Shown piece after piece: positions 44,567 to 53,681 of a stretch of 56,203 bases of DNA. The notes beneath the pieces were generated by a model. It saw only the letters and a program-made list of their open reading frames with translations. It did not search any database and had not been told where the DNA came from. Position 1 is the first letter of the stretch. Every line of letters starts with the position of its first letter. A program made the translations under genes and the position numbers. Source of the stretch: Dehalococcoidia bacterium (lineage in GTDB: Bacteria > Chloroflexota > Dehalococcoidia > Tepidiformales > Tepidiformaceae); NCBI GenBank assembly GCA_020432045.1, contig JAGQHB010000091.1, positions 1 through 56,203 on the forward strand, given 5' to 3'.

Positions 44567-45223
44567 ATGATGCGCGGCAACCGCTTCCTGATTCCCGCCC
44601 TCGTGGCCGCCTTCGCCGCTTCTGCCGGGCTGCTGCTCCTGTCGCAGACCGTGGCGCGTTCCATCTCGGCGCCGCCGCCGCCTCCTCCCGGTGTCGAGCG
44701 GTTCGTCGACCTCGCCCGCGTCAGCTCCAATATGGCCCAGGGCGCGTCAGGCTGGGGTGGCCCCGTTACGGCATGGAGCGATGTCGGTGCACGCAACCTC
44801 CGGCCATCAATCTCCGCTGAGCAGCGGGCCCGGTTCTTTCTGCCACTCGCCGCCTGGTACGGCATCTCGGACCGATTCGGTGTTGCCCGCGGCGAAGACC
44901 ACTTCCACGGAGGTATCGATCTGGACCTGGCTGGATACACTCACTCTCCGATCTATGCAGCCTGTGCCGGCGTCGTCACCTACGCGGGCTATGACGATAC
45001 TTACGGAAATCACGTCGTCCTTGACTGCGGCGACGGATGGTCCACGGTTTCCGCGCATTTCAGCGAAGTCCTGGTCGCCCAGGGCGCCTCCGTTGCCGGT
45101 GGGCGGAGTGTTGTCGGTATTTCCGGGACAACCGGGTACTCGACGGGCGAACACCTTCACTTTGAAGTTCGCTACCTCGGCGTGCCAATCGACCCGGAAC
45201 TGGTGCTCGATTTCCGCCCCTGA
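44567..45223 (+). CDS. M23-family (LytM) peptidoglycan endopeptidase
   Basis: A 218-residue exported protein: N-terminal membrane helix (about 7-30), proline-rich linker, then an M23 domain with zinc/catalytic residues H114 and D118 in HFHGGIDLD, H164 in SAHF and GEHLHFEVR (H196, H198), all conserved, so active. Starts 11 bp after the LysM gene. Probably opens the cell wall so the filament can pass. Its end overlaps a convergent gene. Confidence 0.85.
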   Translation: MMRGNRFLIPALVAAFAASAGLLLLSQTVARSISAPPPPPPGVERFVDLARVSSNMAQGASGWGGPVTAWSDVGARNLRPSISAEQRARFFLPLAAWYGISDRFGVARGEDHFHGGIDLDLAGYTHSPIYAACAGVVTYAGYDDTYGNHVVLDCGDGWSTVSAHFSEVLVAQGASVAGGRSVVGISGTTGYSTGEHLHFEVRYLGVPIDPELVLDFRP

Positions 45224-45675
45224 GACTCCGTACGCGAAGCTGCCCGCAGGCGCAGCAGCCCAATGGCGCCCAGCACCGTCGCCAGGATAACGAGTACGCC
45301 GGTCGCTTTCGCCACCGGACCTGGAACCATCGCCTGTGTGATGCCCGTCCCCGTGGAGACGGCGCTAAACAAACCCATACCCAGCCAGAGGAGCGCCATT
45401 GCCAGGACAAGTGCGATCAAGAGGCCGGCACGTACCTGGGCCGCGTTGCTGTTCTTGAGCGCTTCCCGCAGGTCACCAAACCACCCGAGCCGGACAAAGG
45501 GTGCTACCGCGGCAGCAGATGCCAGTGGGAAGATGAACGCGGCAGCCGGGTGCTCGCTCGCTCCTGCAGCCACGGCCGTCAGGACTAACGCTGCTGCCAG
45601 CCAGAGCTTCAGTACCGTCAACATGATCCCGAGTCCGAACTTGAACCCGTCAGCTCGTCCCTGCGTCTGCTCCAT
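45172..45675 (-). CDS. Small membrane protein, four helices
   Basis: A 167-residue protein with four hydrophobic segments and no recognisable domain. Its last 17 codons overlap the end of the M23 gene in the opposite direction, and its Ser-rich tail is constrained by that. Possibly a remnant; only fair support. Confidence 0.45.
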   Translation of the reverse strand: MEQTQGRADGFKFGLGIMLTVLKLWLAAALVLTAVAAGASEHPAAAFIFPLASAAAVAPFVRLGWFGDLREALKNSNAAQVRAGLLIALVLAMALLWLGMGLFSAVSTGTGITQAMVPGPVAKATGVLVILATVLGAIGLLRLRAASRTESQGRKSSTSSGSIGTPR

Positions 45676-45790
45676 GGGCCGAGTCTACGCGCGCTCGACC
45701 CCGCGTAGTTACCACTCTGTCACAAGCCACGCCGTTGTCACGGATTCTCAACGATCGGACCCTGTCCTGTGGCGGGTCACCCGCAGCCGC

Positions 45791-47287
45791 CTACGGCCGT
45801 TCGCGGGAAGGAGGCAACAGGTCCGGTGGAGCTATCGGTGTGCCGGCATGGTGCTGACGCTTGGGGCGTGACTTCCATGGCATGAAAATCCGCTTGAAAG
45901 CCCGCCGCTTGGTTGTCCGGGTTTGGTGCCCGTAGCGGTATCCGTACCCGTACCCATAAGCCGAGCGTTCGTTCTCCGGGATGAAGTTCAGCACCGTGCC
46001 AAGCAGTGGGACGCCGCTCGCTTCGAACTCCGCCACGGACCGCCGCACGGTCCCCGTCCGGCTCCGTTCATGCGCGAGGACCAGCACTGCCCCATCCGCC
46101 CGCGCAAGCCAGAGCTGCGTGTCAGCCATGCCGGCGAGCGGCGGGCAGTCGATGAGCACGACGTCGAAGGCATCCTTCACAGTCTCGAGCAGGGAGCCGA
46201 GCCGCTGTGAAGCCAGCATCTCCCCGGGATTCGGTGGTACCGGGCCACTGGTCATCACGAAGAGTGTTTCCGAAACCTGGGCGATAACCGACTCTGGCGA
46301 TCGTGGGCTCGATATGATCGCCGTAGTGAGCCCCGCGCTGTTCGGCAGCGAGAAGCTCTGGTGGACAGAAGGCCGTCGCAAGTCCCCATCGATGATCAGC
46401 GTCCGCCGTGCTGACCTCGAGAGTGCCCACGCGAGATTCGAAGTCACGGTCGTTTTCCCTTCTCCTGGAAGCACACTCGTGACCACGATTACTTTCCTTG
46501 GCGTCGCACCGAGGCTGAAGCCGAGGCTCGCGCTCACCTGGCGGAAGTTCTCGATGAATGTTTCTTCCACCAACGCCGGATCGGGGCTGCCGATCCGTGG
46601 CCAGAAGCGCCGGTTGCGACCGCCCAGTCGAAGGATCCCGCCCAGGAATGGGATGCCCAGCTGCTCGATATCCTCCCGGGTGCGCACGCGATCATCGAGA
46701 TATTCGAAGAGCGCCACGCCCCCTGCGGCCACAAGCAGCCCGAGGAACGCCCCGAGCACCGTGTTTAGACGCAGGTCTGGGCTCACCGGCGTCGTATCGG
46801 CCTCTGCAGGTTCCGAGATAAACACGGTGTTGATCTGGCGGGCGCCTTCACTTACGCCACTGAGCTGCACGTCCTTGATGAATTCGGGAAAGGCGTTGGC
46901 GACCGCGTTCGCAACATCGGCTGCCCGCTGCGGGTCGGGGTCAGTCACGCGGATATCGATCAGGAACGTATCCCGTACTGCGGATGCACTCACGCGGTGC
47001 TCGTCAATTACCCCCGGCGTCACGCTTGCCGCCGCACGGTCGAGGTTCTTGGATGAGGTCACGAGTCTCGCGTAGGTGGTCGTCAGAGATTGATTCCCGA
47101 GCACCGACGAGTAGGTCGGTCCGCCCGAGGACTCCTGAACCTGGTTCACCGTGATTTGCGCCGTCGATGCGTAGGTGGGGTCAATGCTCAGGCTCACAAG
47201 TAGCGCGCCGCCCCCACCAGCGACCAGCGCGAGCGCAAACAGCCAGAGCCATCTCCGTCCCCGTTCGAGGTAGTCGCGTAGTGTCAT
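45791..47287 (-). CDS. BY-kinase / polysaccharide co-polymerase (Wzc-like)
   Basis: A 498-residue single-chain Wzz plus BY-kinase protein controlling exopolysaccharide chain length and export. Wzz domain with membrane helices near 14-34 and about 175-195; kinase Walker A LPGEGKTTVTSNLAW, Walker A' LIIDGDLRRPS, Walker B VLIDCPP. The tyrosine cluster YGYGYGYRYG near residue 465 is the autophosphorylation site. Divergent from wecB. Confidence 0.93.
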   Translation of the reverse strand: MTLRDYLERGRRWLWLFALALVAGGGGALLVSLSIDPTYASTAQITVNQVQESSGGPTYSSVLGNQSLTTTYARLVTSSKNLDRAAASVTPGVIDEHRVSASAVRDTFLIDIRVTDPDPQRAADVANAVANAFPEFIKDVQLSGVSEGARQINTVFISEPAEADTTPVSPDLRLNTVLGAFLGLLVAAGGVALFEYLDDRVRTREDIEQLGIPFLGGILRLGGRNRRFWPRIGSPDPALVEETFIENFRQVSASLGFSLGATPRKVIVVTSVLPGEGKTTVTSNLAWALSRSARRTLIIDGDLRRPSVHQSFSLPNSAGLTTAIISSPRSPESVIAQVSETLFVMTSGPVPPNPGEMLASQRLGSLLETVKDAFDVVLIDCPPLAGMADTQLWLARADGAVLVLAHERSRTGTVRRSVAEFEASGVPLLGTVLNFIPENERSAYGYGYGYRYGHQTRTTKRRAFKRIFMPWKSRPKRQHHAGTPIAPPDLLPPSRERP

Positions 47288-47390
47288 CGAATCCGATCCG
47301 TCCGGCGTTTCGCCGATGCTAGCATGGCCGTTCGTCTAGAGTCCGCGCAGCTGCGGGCCAGTTTGAAGGACGACTGCGGGGCGCCAGCAC

Positions 47391-48517
47391 ATGAATCAGA
47401 CAGGGCCTGTCATGGTGATCGCCGGTACCAGGCCAGAGGTGCTGAAACTTGCGCCCGTGGTCGCCGCGCTCCGCCACATCGGCGTGCCCACAACGCTGGT
47501 CGCCACTGGACAGCACAGTGAGATCCTCGAACGCGCGTTCGACGATGTTCAACTCCAGCCCGATGTCCGTATCGACGTACTGCACCCCGGCCAGGCGCTC
47601 CCTGCCCTCATCGCCCGCGTCCTCGATGGAATCGGAGCACTCCTCACCGCGCACAACTACAGCGGGGTCGTTGTCCAGGGAGATACTGCCTCGGCTTTTG
47701 GTGTGCCCTTGCGGCCTTTCTTTCCGGCCTGCCCGTCTTTCATGTCGAGGCAGGACTGCGGACAAACCGGCTCGACCAGCCGTTCCCGGAAGAGGCGCTT
47801 CGTCAGATGCTTTCCCGCATCGCGGCTCGCCACTTTGCGCCCACGCGGCGAGCCGCCGATGCACTTGTGTCGGAGGGTATCCTCGCTGGCAGCATCCAGA
47901 TCACCGGCAACACAATCGTCGACACGCTCCTGATGCGACCGGCGCCCGCCCGTCCCGCCGATAGCGCGCTCGCCGCCGTTCCGTGGGACACGCATCGCGT
48001 CGTTTTCATGACCACACATCGGCGTGAGAGTCATGGCACGACCCTCCGTAGCATCCTCCAGCAGGCCGTTGATGCGCTGGTGCGGATTCCGGACATCGCG
48101 TTCGTCATCACATCCCACCCTAACCCTGCGGTGCAGAATGCACTCCAAATCGCGAGGGCTGCCGCGGAACACTTCCCGGGCCGGCTCGTCATCGTCGAGC
48201 CCCTCACCTACGCGGATGTCCTCTTCGTGCTCTCGCACTGTTGGCTGGTGGCGACCGACTCGGGTGGCTTGCAGGAGGAGGCGCCTTCATTTCGTCGGCT
48301 CGTTCTGATACTCCGTGGTGCGACGGAGCGCCTCGAGGGTGTCGATGCTGGCGTCGCCCGGCTTGTTGGTTCGGCCCTGGCCGCAGGCATCGACGCTGTC
48401 CGCTCCGGCGAGTTCGCCTGGCCAGAGGGTGTCCCCAACCCCTACGGAGATGGCCACGCCGGCGAGCGCATTGCCGCCGCGATTCACGCGCACATCTCAG
48501 GCACTGGTTCTGGCTAA
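47391..48517 (+). pseudogene. wecB: UDP-N-acetylglucosamine 2-epimerase WecB, frameshifted
   Basis: WecB converts UDP-GlcNAc to UDP-ManNAc. The first part (from ATG 47391) reads VIAGTRPEVLKLAPVVAAL to VVQGDTASAF; the rest (FHVEAGLRTNRLDQPFPEEA, MTTHRRESHG, TDSGGLQEEAPSF) is in another frame. The frames switch at about 47698-47705 (TTTTGGTGTGCCC); a single missing base would join them. All expected motifs exist on either side. It could be a base-call error, programmed shift or true inactivation. Confidence 0.8.
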
Positions 48518-48530
48518 CGTGGTGTTGCCG

Positions 48531-49292
48531 CTACCGGTTAGAACCGTCGCGCATTCCTCCACTCCGCGGCCGGCTCAGCAGTTCCTTCCCCACCATCGCA
48601 GCGAACAGGACGTTCGTCTTCGCATATCGCCAGGTCAGCCGTCGTGGCTCCTGGGACCATCGGAACAGCCACTCCAGACCGGACCGCTGCATCCAGGTGG
48701 GTGCCCGCCTCCGGACCCCCGCCAGCACGTCGAATGAGCCGCCGACACCGACGCACAACGGCACTCCCAGTCGCTGCAATCGTGGCGCGATCCATTCTTC
48801 CTTCCATGGGCTCGGCAGCGCCACGAACAGGATGTCTGCGCCGGAACCGGAGATCGCTTCGACAACGTTGTCGTCCTCGTCTTTCGCCCAGTAACCGTCG
48901 CGCCAGCCAACAATGGTCACATGCTTGGACAGCCGCCCGGCGAGCTTTGCAACGACATCGTGCTGAGCTCCCAGCAGGTAGATCCGCCATCCCTCAGCAC
49001 CCCCCCGCTCCAACAGCCGCACCATCAGGTCGATCCCGGTCACTCGCTCGGGTACCCGAACACCGAGTAACCGCCCCGCCCAGACCACGCTCTGTCCGTC
49101 GGCGTTCACGACAGGGCATCCGTTCACGATCTCGCGCAGTCCGGCGTCCCGCGCCATCATCACGAGCTTCGCTGCATTGACTACGACATGCTGCGTCGGC
49201 ACCCGGAGTTGGATCACCTCTGCCGCCCATTCCAGCGTCTCATCCATCGTGGCGATCGAAACGGCCGTGCCGAGAAGTGCGCTCTGCTTCAC
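48531..49292 (-). CDS. WecG/TagA/CpsF-family glycosyltransferase
   Basis: A 253-residue GT26-type enzyme, probably transferring ManNAc or ManNAcA to a lipid-linked sugar. Family features are VVVNAAKLVMMARD, VNADGQSVVWAGRLLG, and GVGGSFDVLAGVRRRAP. The GTG at 49292 overlaps the upstream stop (GTGA). It sits with wecB and wecC. Confidence 0.88.
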   Translation of the reverse strand: MKQSALLGTAVSIATMDETLEWAAEVIQLRVPTQHVVVNAAKLVMMARDAGLREIVNGCPVVNADGQSVVWAGRLLGVRVPERVTGIDLMVRLLERGGAEGWRIYLLGAQHDVVAKLAGRLSKHVTIVGWRDGYWAKDEDDNVVEAISGSGADILFVALPSPWKEEWIAPRLQRLGVPLCVGVGGSFDVLAGVRRRAPTWMQRSGLEWLFRWSQEPRRLTWRYAKTNVLFAAMVGKELLSRPRSGGMRDGSNR

Positions 49293-50413
49293 GACGGCGA
49301 CGCTAGTGCGGTTGTGAGCGCGAGATAGGCCCAGGCCTGGCCCCAGCGCAGGTAGGGTGTGCGCAACGCAATACTCCTGTACCGCTGGTAGATGAATGCC
49401 CCGTCCGGCCGCTGCAGGTTCGCGAGACCCCATCCGATCGTGTCGTCGAGCCACGGCCGTCGGAACCGCGTGCCAACGAGCACCGCCTCGGCCCAGGCGT
49501 GGACATCCACTGGATGGCGCCTGGCCGGGCCCGCAAGCGGAGCTCCATCGCTATCCAGGAGTGCCGATTCGAGGTACTCGAGTCCGCGCGACACCGCCTC
49601 GTTCAGCCCGCCGAGGGCAACATGCTCACCGATGTCCGCAAGCGCCCGCAGCACGAACCCGGAATGGTAGAAGTCGACGAAGCCATCGTTCTGAGCCGTG
49701 CCGTACGGCCACGAACCGTCGCCCTTCTGAACGCCCAGTACACGGCGCACCAGGGCAATCCCGCGTTCCCGCTCATCACCATCTCCCTGCAGGATCAGCT
49801 GGCGCGCGACCAGCACCCCAACATTCAGGACTTCACGGGTGTCCCCGGGCGTGTACGAAACGGTGGCGCCAGCCCCCGAAAAACCCCAGTGCAGACCCTC
49901 CTGCAGAAATCTCAGCCCGGCACGCACGTGGTCCTCCGCGTGGTCGCCTGCTGCCGCCAGCGCGTCGAGTACAAAGCACGTCACCACCGCGTTCGGGATT
50001 CCGGCGGGCGCAACAAACGAACGGTTCGCCCATGGGAAGTCGTATCCCCACCCCGCGCCTCCACCTGTCCAGACTGCCTTGCGTCTCAACTCGCTCGTGA
50101 GCCGCTCAGCTCGGACGAGATGCCGGGTGTCCCCCGTGGCGGCGGCACGTCGCCTGCTCGCTACGGCGAGTAGCGCGGCACCCTTCGCATTTCGGCTTTT
50201 CGGAATGCCAAGGATGGGCCGGACATTCACCGGGCTCAGCCGCACGGCAGCCGTAGCGAGTTGTCCCGTGAGGCGGCTCCGCTCGCCGAGCCACGCCAGT
50301 GGACGGCTTTTTAGCGCGTCGTAGGGGTCATAGCCGAGCCAGCCGGTCCGACCCAGGTACTGTTCCAAGCGTTCGCAGGCGGCAGCCGCTGTATCACGCT
50401 GGAGCAATGTCAT
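49289..50413 (-). CDS. Alpha/alpha-toroid protein of polysaccharide cluster
   Basis: A 374-residue helical protein of the terpenoid-cyclase/prenyltransferase toroid type, with repeated helix pairs and QKGDGSWPYG and QRPDGAFIYQ motifs (Q-x-x-x-G-x-W type). No catalytic DxDD motif is visible, so a cyclase is unlikely. It starts inside the fused dehydrogenase gene (20 bp overlap). Function in polysaccharide synthesis is inferred from position only. Confidence 0.6.
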   Translation of the reverse strand: MTLLQRDTAAAACERLEQYLGRTGWLGYDPYDALKSRPLAWLGERSRLTGQLATAAVRLSPVNVRPILGIPKSRNAKGAALLAVASRRRAAATGDTRHLVRAERLTSELRRKAVWTGGGAGWGYDFPWANRSFVAPAGIPNAVVTCFVLDALAAAGDHAEDHVRAGLRFLQEGLHWGFSGAGATVSYTPGDTREVLNVGVLVARQLILQGDGDERERGIALVRRVLGVQKGDGSWPYGTAQNDGFVDFYHSGFVLRALADIGEHVALGGLNEAVSRGLEYLESALLDSDGAPLAGPARRHPVDVHAWAEAVLVGTRFRRPWLDDTIGWGLANLQRPDGAFIYQRYRSIALRTPYLRWGQAWAYLALTTALASPS

Positions 50414-52517
50414 CGTTGCCGACCGCTATCACCATGTTCGTCCGGAAGGCCTGCTCGACCGCGAACGTGGCCAGGGTTGCATTCACACTCGATTCAAACG
50501 GGACCGGCGCCGGTGAGCCGACATGCGCTGCCTCCACAAACGCCCGGACGGCCGCGCGGTGGCCCTTGTCCTGTCTTCCCGGTAAAGCTGGCTTCCAGGA
50601 ACTTGCCGGCACGCCGTGGATTTCAACCGTCCGAAAATCGTCGATAACCGCGGACCGGCCGGCCCAATGGGCCTCCACGTACTCCTTGCGCATGCGCCGG
50701 TTTCCGGAAGCCGTGTATAGCAGCGTCGCCACGGAGCCGTTTTCGAAGCTCGCAATCACGCCAACGTTGTCGTCGCTGTAGATCCCCCGGTTCGGCGACG
50801 CTAGAGCGGCCACCGTCCTGATTGGTGAGCCGCAAAGAAACGCTGCGAGATCGAAGAAGTGGCATGCTTCGCCGCGGATGCGCCCTCCACCAGCCGGACC
50901 CTGCGTCCAGTGTTCGCGAGGCAGAAAGCCGGCATTCACGCGAATAAGCAGCTGCACCGCTCCCGGCGTGTGCCCGATCGCAGTCCGCACTGCGACCGCT
51001 GCCGGCGAGAAGCGCCGGTTGAACCCCGTCATCACCCGTCCTTGCTGCTCCGCACTGAGCGTGTCCCGCAGCATCCTCAGTTCTGAGACATCCAGCGCTA
51101 ACGGCTTTTCGAGGTAGACGGAGCAGCCCCGCGCGGCGGCTTCCGCGGCCAGCTTTGCGTGGGTGTCATGCGGCGTCGCGATGACGACAGCGTCGGGCCC
51201 TTCGGCATCTAGCATCTCGCGCAGCGACCCGTATGCCGCGATGCCGCCAAGATCCTGGCCCAACGCTGTAGCAGTCACGCCCGTTCCGCTGCTCACCCCG
51301 CAAAACTCCACCGTGGCCTCCGATCGTAGGGCTGGCACGAGCCGGTCTCGCGCAAAATTTCCGGCCCCAACCAGTCCGACGCGCAGTTGGCCGCCTGCTA
51401 CATTCGCTGGCACAGAACGCGGCGGCTCCAGCGGTCGTGCTGGTTCTGGCCTGTATCGCAGCATCACGGCCAGCGCACCGCCCTGTAGTGCCTGGTACGC
51501 ATCTGGCGCCTGTTCGATTGGAAATTCAGCACTCACGAGGGGTTCCACTGCGGTGAGCCCTCGCCCTATCAGGTCGAGCACGGCGCCGATGTTTCGTTGC
51601 TCGGTCCAGCGCACGTGGGCACGCGGGTAGTCGTGCCCCAGTTCCTCGTATTGCTCGTCATAACGTCCAGGTCCGTACGAACGGGAAACAGTGACAGTCA
51701 GTTCCTTGCGATACAGTGCCTCTCGATCGGCTGTCACCGGCACGTCTCCCACGATCACGATCCGGCCCCGCTCGCGGCATACCTCAATGGCTCTTTGAAG
51801 CGGCGCTGGCGAGGCGGACGAGGCGCAGACGATTACGTGATCAACGCAGTCCGGTCCATCGAGATGGCCGTGCATGCCAAGAGTCTTTGCCAGCGCAACA
51901 CGTTCGGTCGAGAGATCCTCGCCCAGGACTTCGCATCCCGCCGCACCCGCCATCTGCACCGCGAGCTGCCCGACCAGCCCGAGCCCGATCACACCTACCC
52001 GCTCTCCCAGTGTCGCTCCCGTCGTGCGGAATCCGTGCAACGCCACGGCCCCCACCGTCCCGAACGCCGCTGCGCGGCTGCTAACCCCGTCCGGGATTCG
52101 GACCGCGAGGTTCTTGGGCACGGAAATCACTTCTGCGTGGTTGGCATAGCCCGCGCCGCCACATGCGACCCGTTCGCCCGGGCGGAATTCCTGCACGTCC
52201 GTGCCCACGGCGATTACGGTCCCCGCGGCCGAGTATCCGAGCAGTCCGGGTGCGGCCAGCCGGTTCTGCACCTTCCGGTACGTGGTTGCGAGACCTTCCG
52301 TTCGTGCGTTCTGCAGCACCTGGCGGACGAGGTCCGGCCGTGCCAGTGCCTTTGCCGCGAGGCGCTGGCCCGCGAGCTCCGCCTTCGCTTTCTCTGTGCC
52401 GGAACTGACCAGCGAGTATTCGACAGCGACCAGGATGCCGGCCCGCAACAGCTGCGGCGGCGGGCCCTCCAGAACGCGCAATGTCCTGCCCCGGTTGTCC
52501 TGGATCACCTGCTTCAT
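50394..52517 (-). CDS. Two-domain dehydrogenase: zinc-type alcohol dehydrogenase plus Gfo/Idh/MocA
   Basis: A 707-residue fusion seen in polysaccharide gene clusters. Residues 1-355 are an MDR/zinc-ADH-like domain (GVIGLGLVGQLAVQMA dinucleotide site). Residues 378-700 are a Gfo/Idh/MocA domain (VGLVGAGNFARDRLVPAL, and YLEKPLALDVSE with the EKP motif). Both cofactor folds are complete. Likely acts on a sugar nucleotide, substrate unknown. ATGA overlap with the GT4 gene. Confidence 0.88.
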   Translation of the reverse strand: MKQVIQDNRGRTLRVLEGPPPQLLRAGILVAVEYSLVSSGTEKAKAELAGQRLAAKALARPDLVRQVLQNARTEGLATTYRKVQNRLAAPGLLGYSAAGTVIAVGTDVQEFRPGERVACGGAGYANHAEVISVPKNLAVRIPDGVSSRAAAFGTVGAVALHGFRTTGATLGERVGVIGLGLVGQLAVQMAGAAGCEVLGEDLSTERVALAKTLGMHGHLDGPDCVDHVIVCASSASPAPLQRAIEVCRERGRIVIVGDVPVTADREALYRKELTVTVSRSYGPGRYDEQYEELGHDYPRAHVRWTEQRNIGAVLDLIGRGLTAVEPLVSAEFPIEQAPDAYQALQGGALAVMLRYRPEPARPLEPPRSVPANVAGGQLRVGLVGAGNFARDRLVPALRSEATVEFCGVSSGTGVTATALGQDLGGIAAYGSLREMLDAEGPDAVVIATPHDTHAKLAAEAAARGCSVYLEKPLALDVSELRMLRDTLSAEQQGRVMTGFNRRFSPAAVAVRTAIGHTPGAVQLLIRVNAGFLPREHWTQGPAGGGRIRGEACHFFDLAAFLCGSPIRTVAALASPNRGIYSDDNVGVIASFENGSVATLLYTASGNRRMRKEYVEAHWAGRSAVIDDFRTVEIHGVPASSWKPALPGRQDKGHRAAVRAFVEAAHVGSPAPVPFESSVNATLATFAVEQAFRTNMVIAVGNDDIAPA

Positions 52518-53635
52518 GACGTTGCCTCGTCGACGCAGGCCATAAAGTCGGTCAACAGCCGCTCCGGCCGGAATCGTGACTCGTAGACGCGCCGGTTGAA
52601 AGCACCCATCTTCATGCGCAGCGCGGGATCATCGACCAGCCGGCGGATAGCCGCCCGGAGCGCGTCGGTGTCTCCTGGCTCCACCAGGAGTCCACCCATT
52701 TCGTGCGTTACCGTCGCCGGGATCGCGCCCACCGTCGTCGAGATTACCGGTAGTCCAGCTGCCATCGCCTCGAGGATGGCCAGGGGCTGGCCTTCGTTGA
52801 GCGACGGCAGCACGAACATATCCGCCTCCGCCATCAGCAGCCGGCGCTGCGCAGGCGTGTGGGCGGGCCCAACGTAGCGCACTGCCCGCGGCGGATGCGC
52901 CTCCAGGAAGCCTGGCGGCCTGAGCTCACCGCACAGCACAAATCGCACGCGCCGGTCGTGCTCAAACCCGGATGCTGCGTCGATGAACACCGCGGCCCCT
53001 TTGTTTTTCGATACGAGCGACAGGAACAGCACGGTTACCGGGAATGTCGCTTCGCGGAGTACAGGACCGGGGTCACCCACCGCGTTTTCTATCACCCGCA
53101 CATCCGCTTCCGGTATATGCGGCTCCAGCCGGTTCCTCAGGGTTTCGTGGAGCACGACTCCGGTCGCTCCACGTAACGAGGTTCGAGCGATCGCCTGTGT
53201 CATTCGCCCGGAACCGGCCATCCAATCCCGGAATTGAGATCCGTGCAGGTGCACGATCCGGGGCACCCGTAGCGCCCGGCACAGCATCAGCGGAACCGCG
53301 TCCCGTACAAGCCCGACGCGGTTCTGTGCGATCGGGGCGTAGTAGCAGCGGGGCCTGCGGACGATGGCAAAGGTCGCCGCGAGCCAGAAGCGCAGCCCCA
53401 GCGCAACGTTGACAGCGTCCACTTGCCCGATCGTCGATACGGCACGATGGTCCGACATGTCGACATGGCGGTGTGCGATACCCCGCTCTCTCAACAGCCG
53501 CAATAGCAAGTCGCAGTAGACCGTCATGCCGTTGTTCGGGGGCGGCAGCGCACCCGCCACGACGATCCCGCGCCCCGGTCCCGCCCGGTGCCAGCCTCGA
53601 ATACGAAGCGGGATGTGAGTAAATGACAACATCAT
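52514..53635 (-). CDS. GT4-family glycosyltransferase
   Basis: A 373-residue GT-B enzyme. It starts IVVAGALPPPNNGMTVYCD and carries the C-terminal site VLPSLNEGQPLAILEAMAAGLP with the E-x7-E motif. Donor and acceptor unknown. ATG at 53635 (a second ATG is adjacent); longer upstream codons fall inside the divergent wecC region. Confidence 0.88.
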   Translation of the reverse strand: MMLSFTHIPLRIRGWHRAGPGRGIVVAGALPPPNNGMTVYCDLLLRLLRERGIAHRHVDMSDHRAVSTIGQVDAVNVALGLRFWLAATFAIVRRPRCYYAPIAQNRVGLVRDAVPLMLCRALRVPRIVHLHGSQFRDWMAGSGRMTQAIARTSLRGATGVVLHETLRNRLEPHIPEADVRVIENAVGDPGPVLREATFPVTVLFLSLVSKNKGAAVFIDAASGFEHDRRVRFVLCGELRPPGFLEAHPPRAVRYVGPAHTPAQRRLLMAEADMFVLPSLNEGQPLAILEAMAAGLPVISTTVGAIPATVTHEMGGLLVEPGDTDALRAAIRRLVDDPALRMKMGAFNRRVYESRFRPERLLTDFMACVDEATS

Positions 53636-53681
53636 TGAACTATTTACCCCCAGCTTCGCTTGCGTGGTAGGCTCGCCACCG

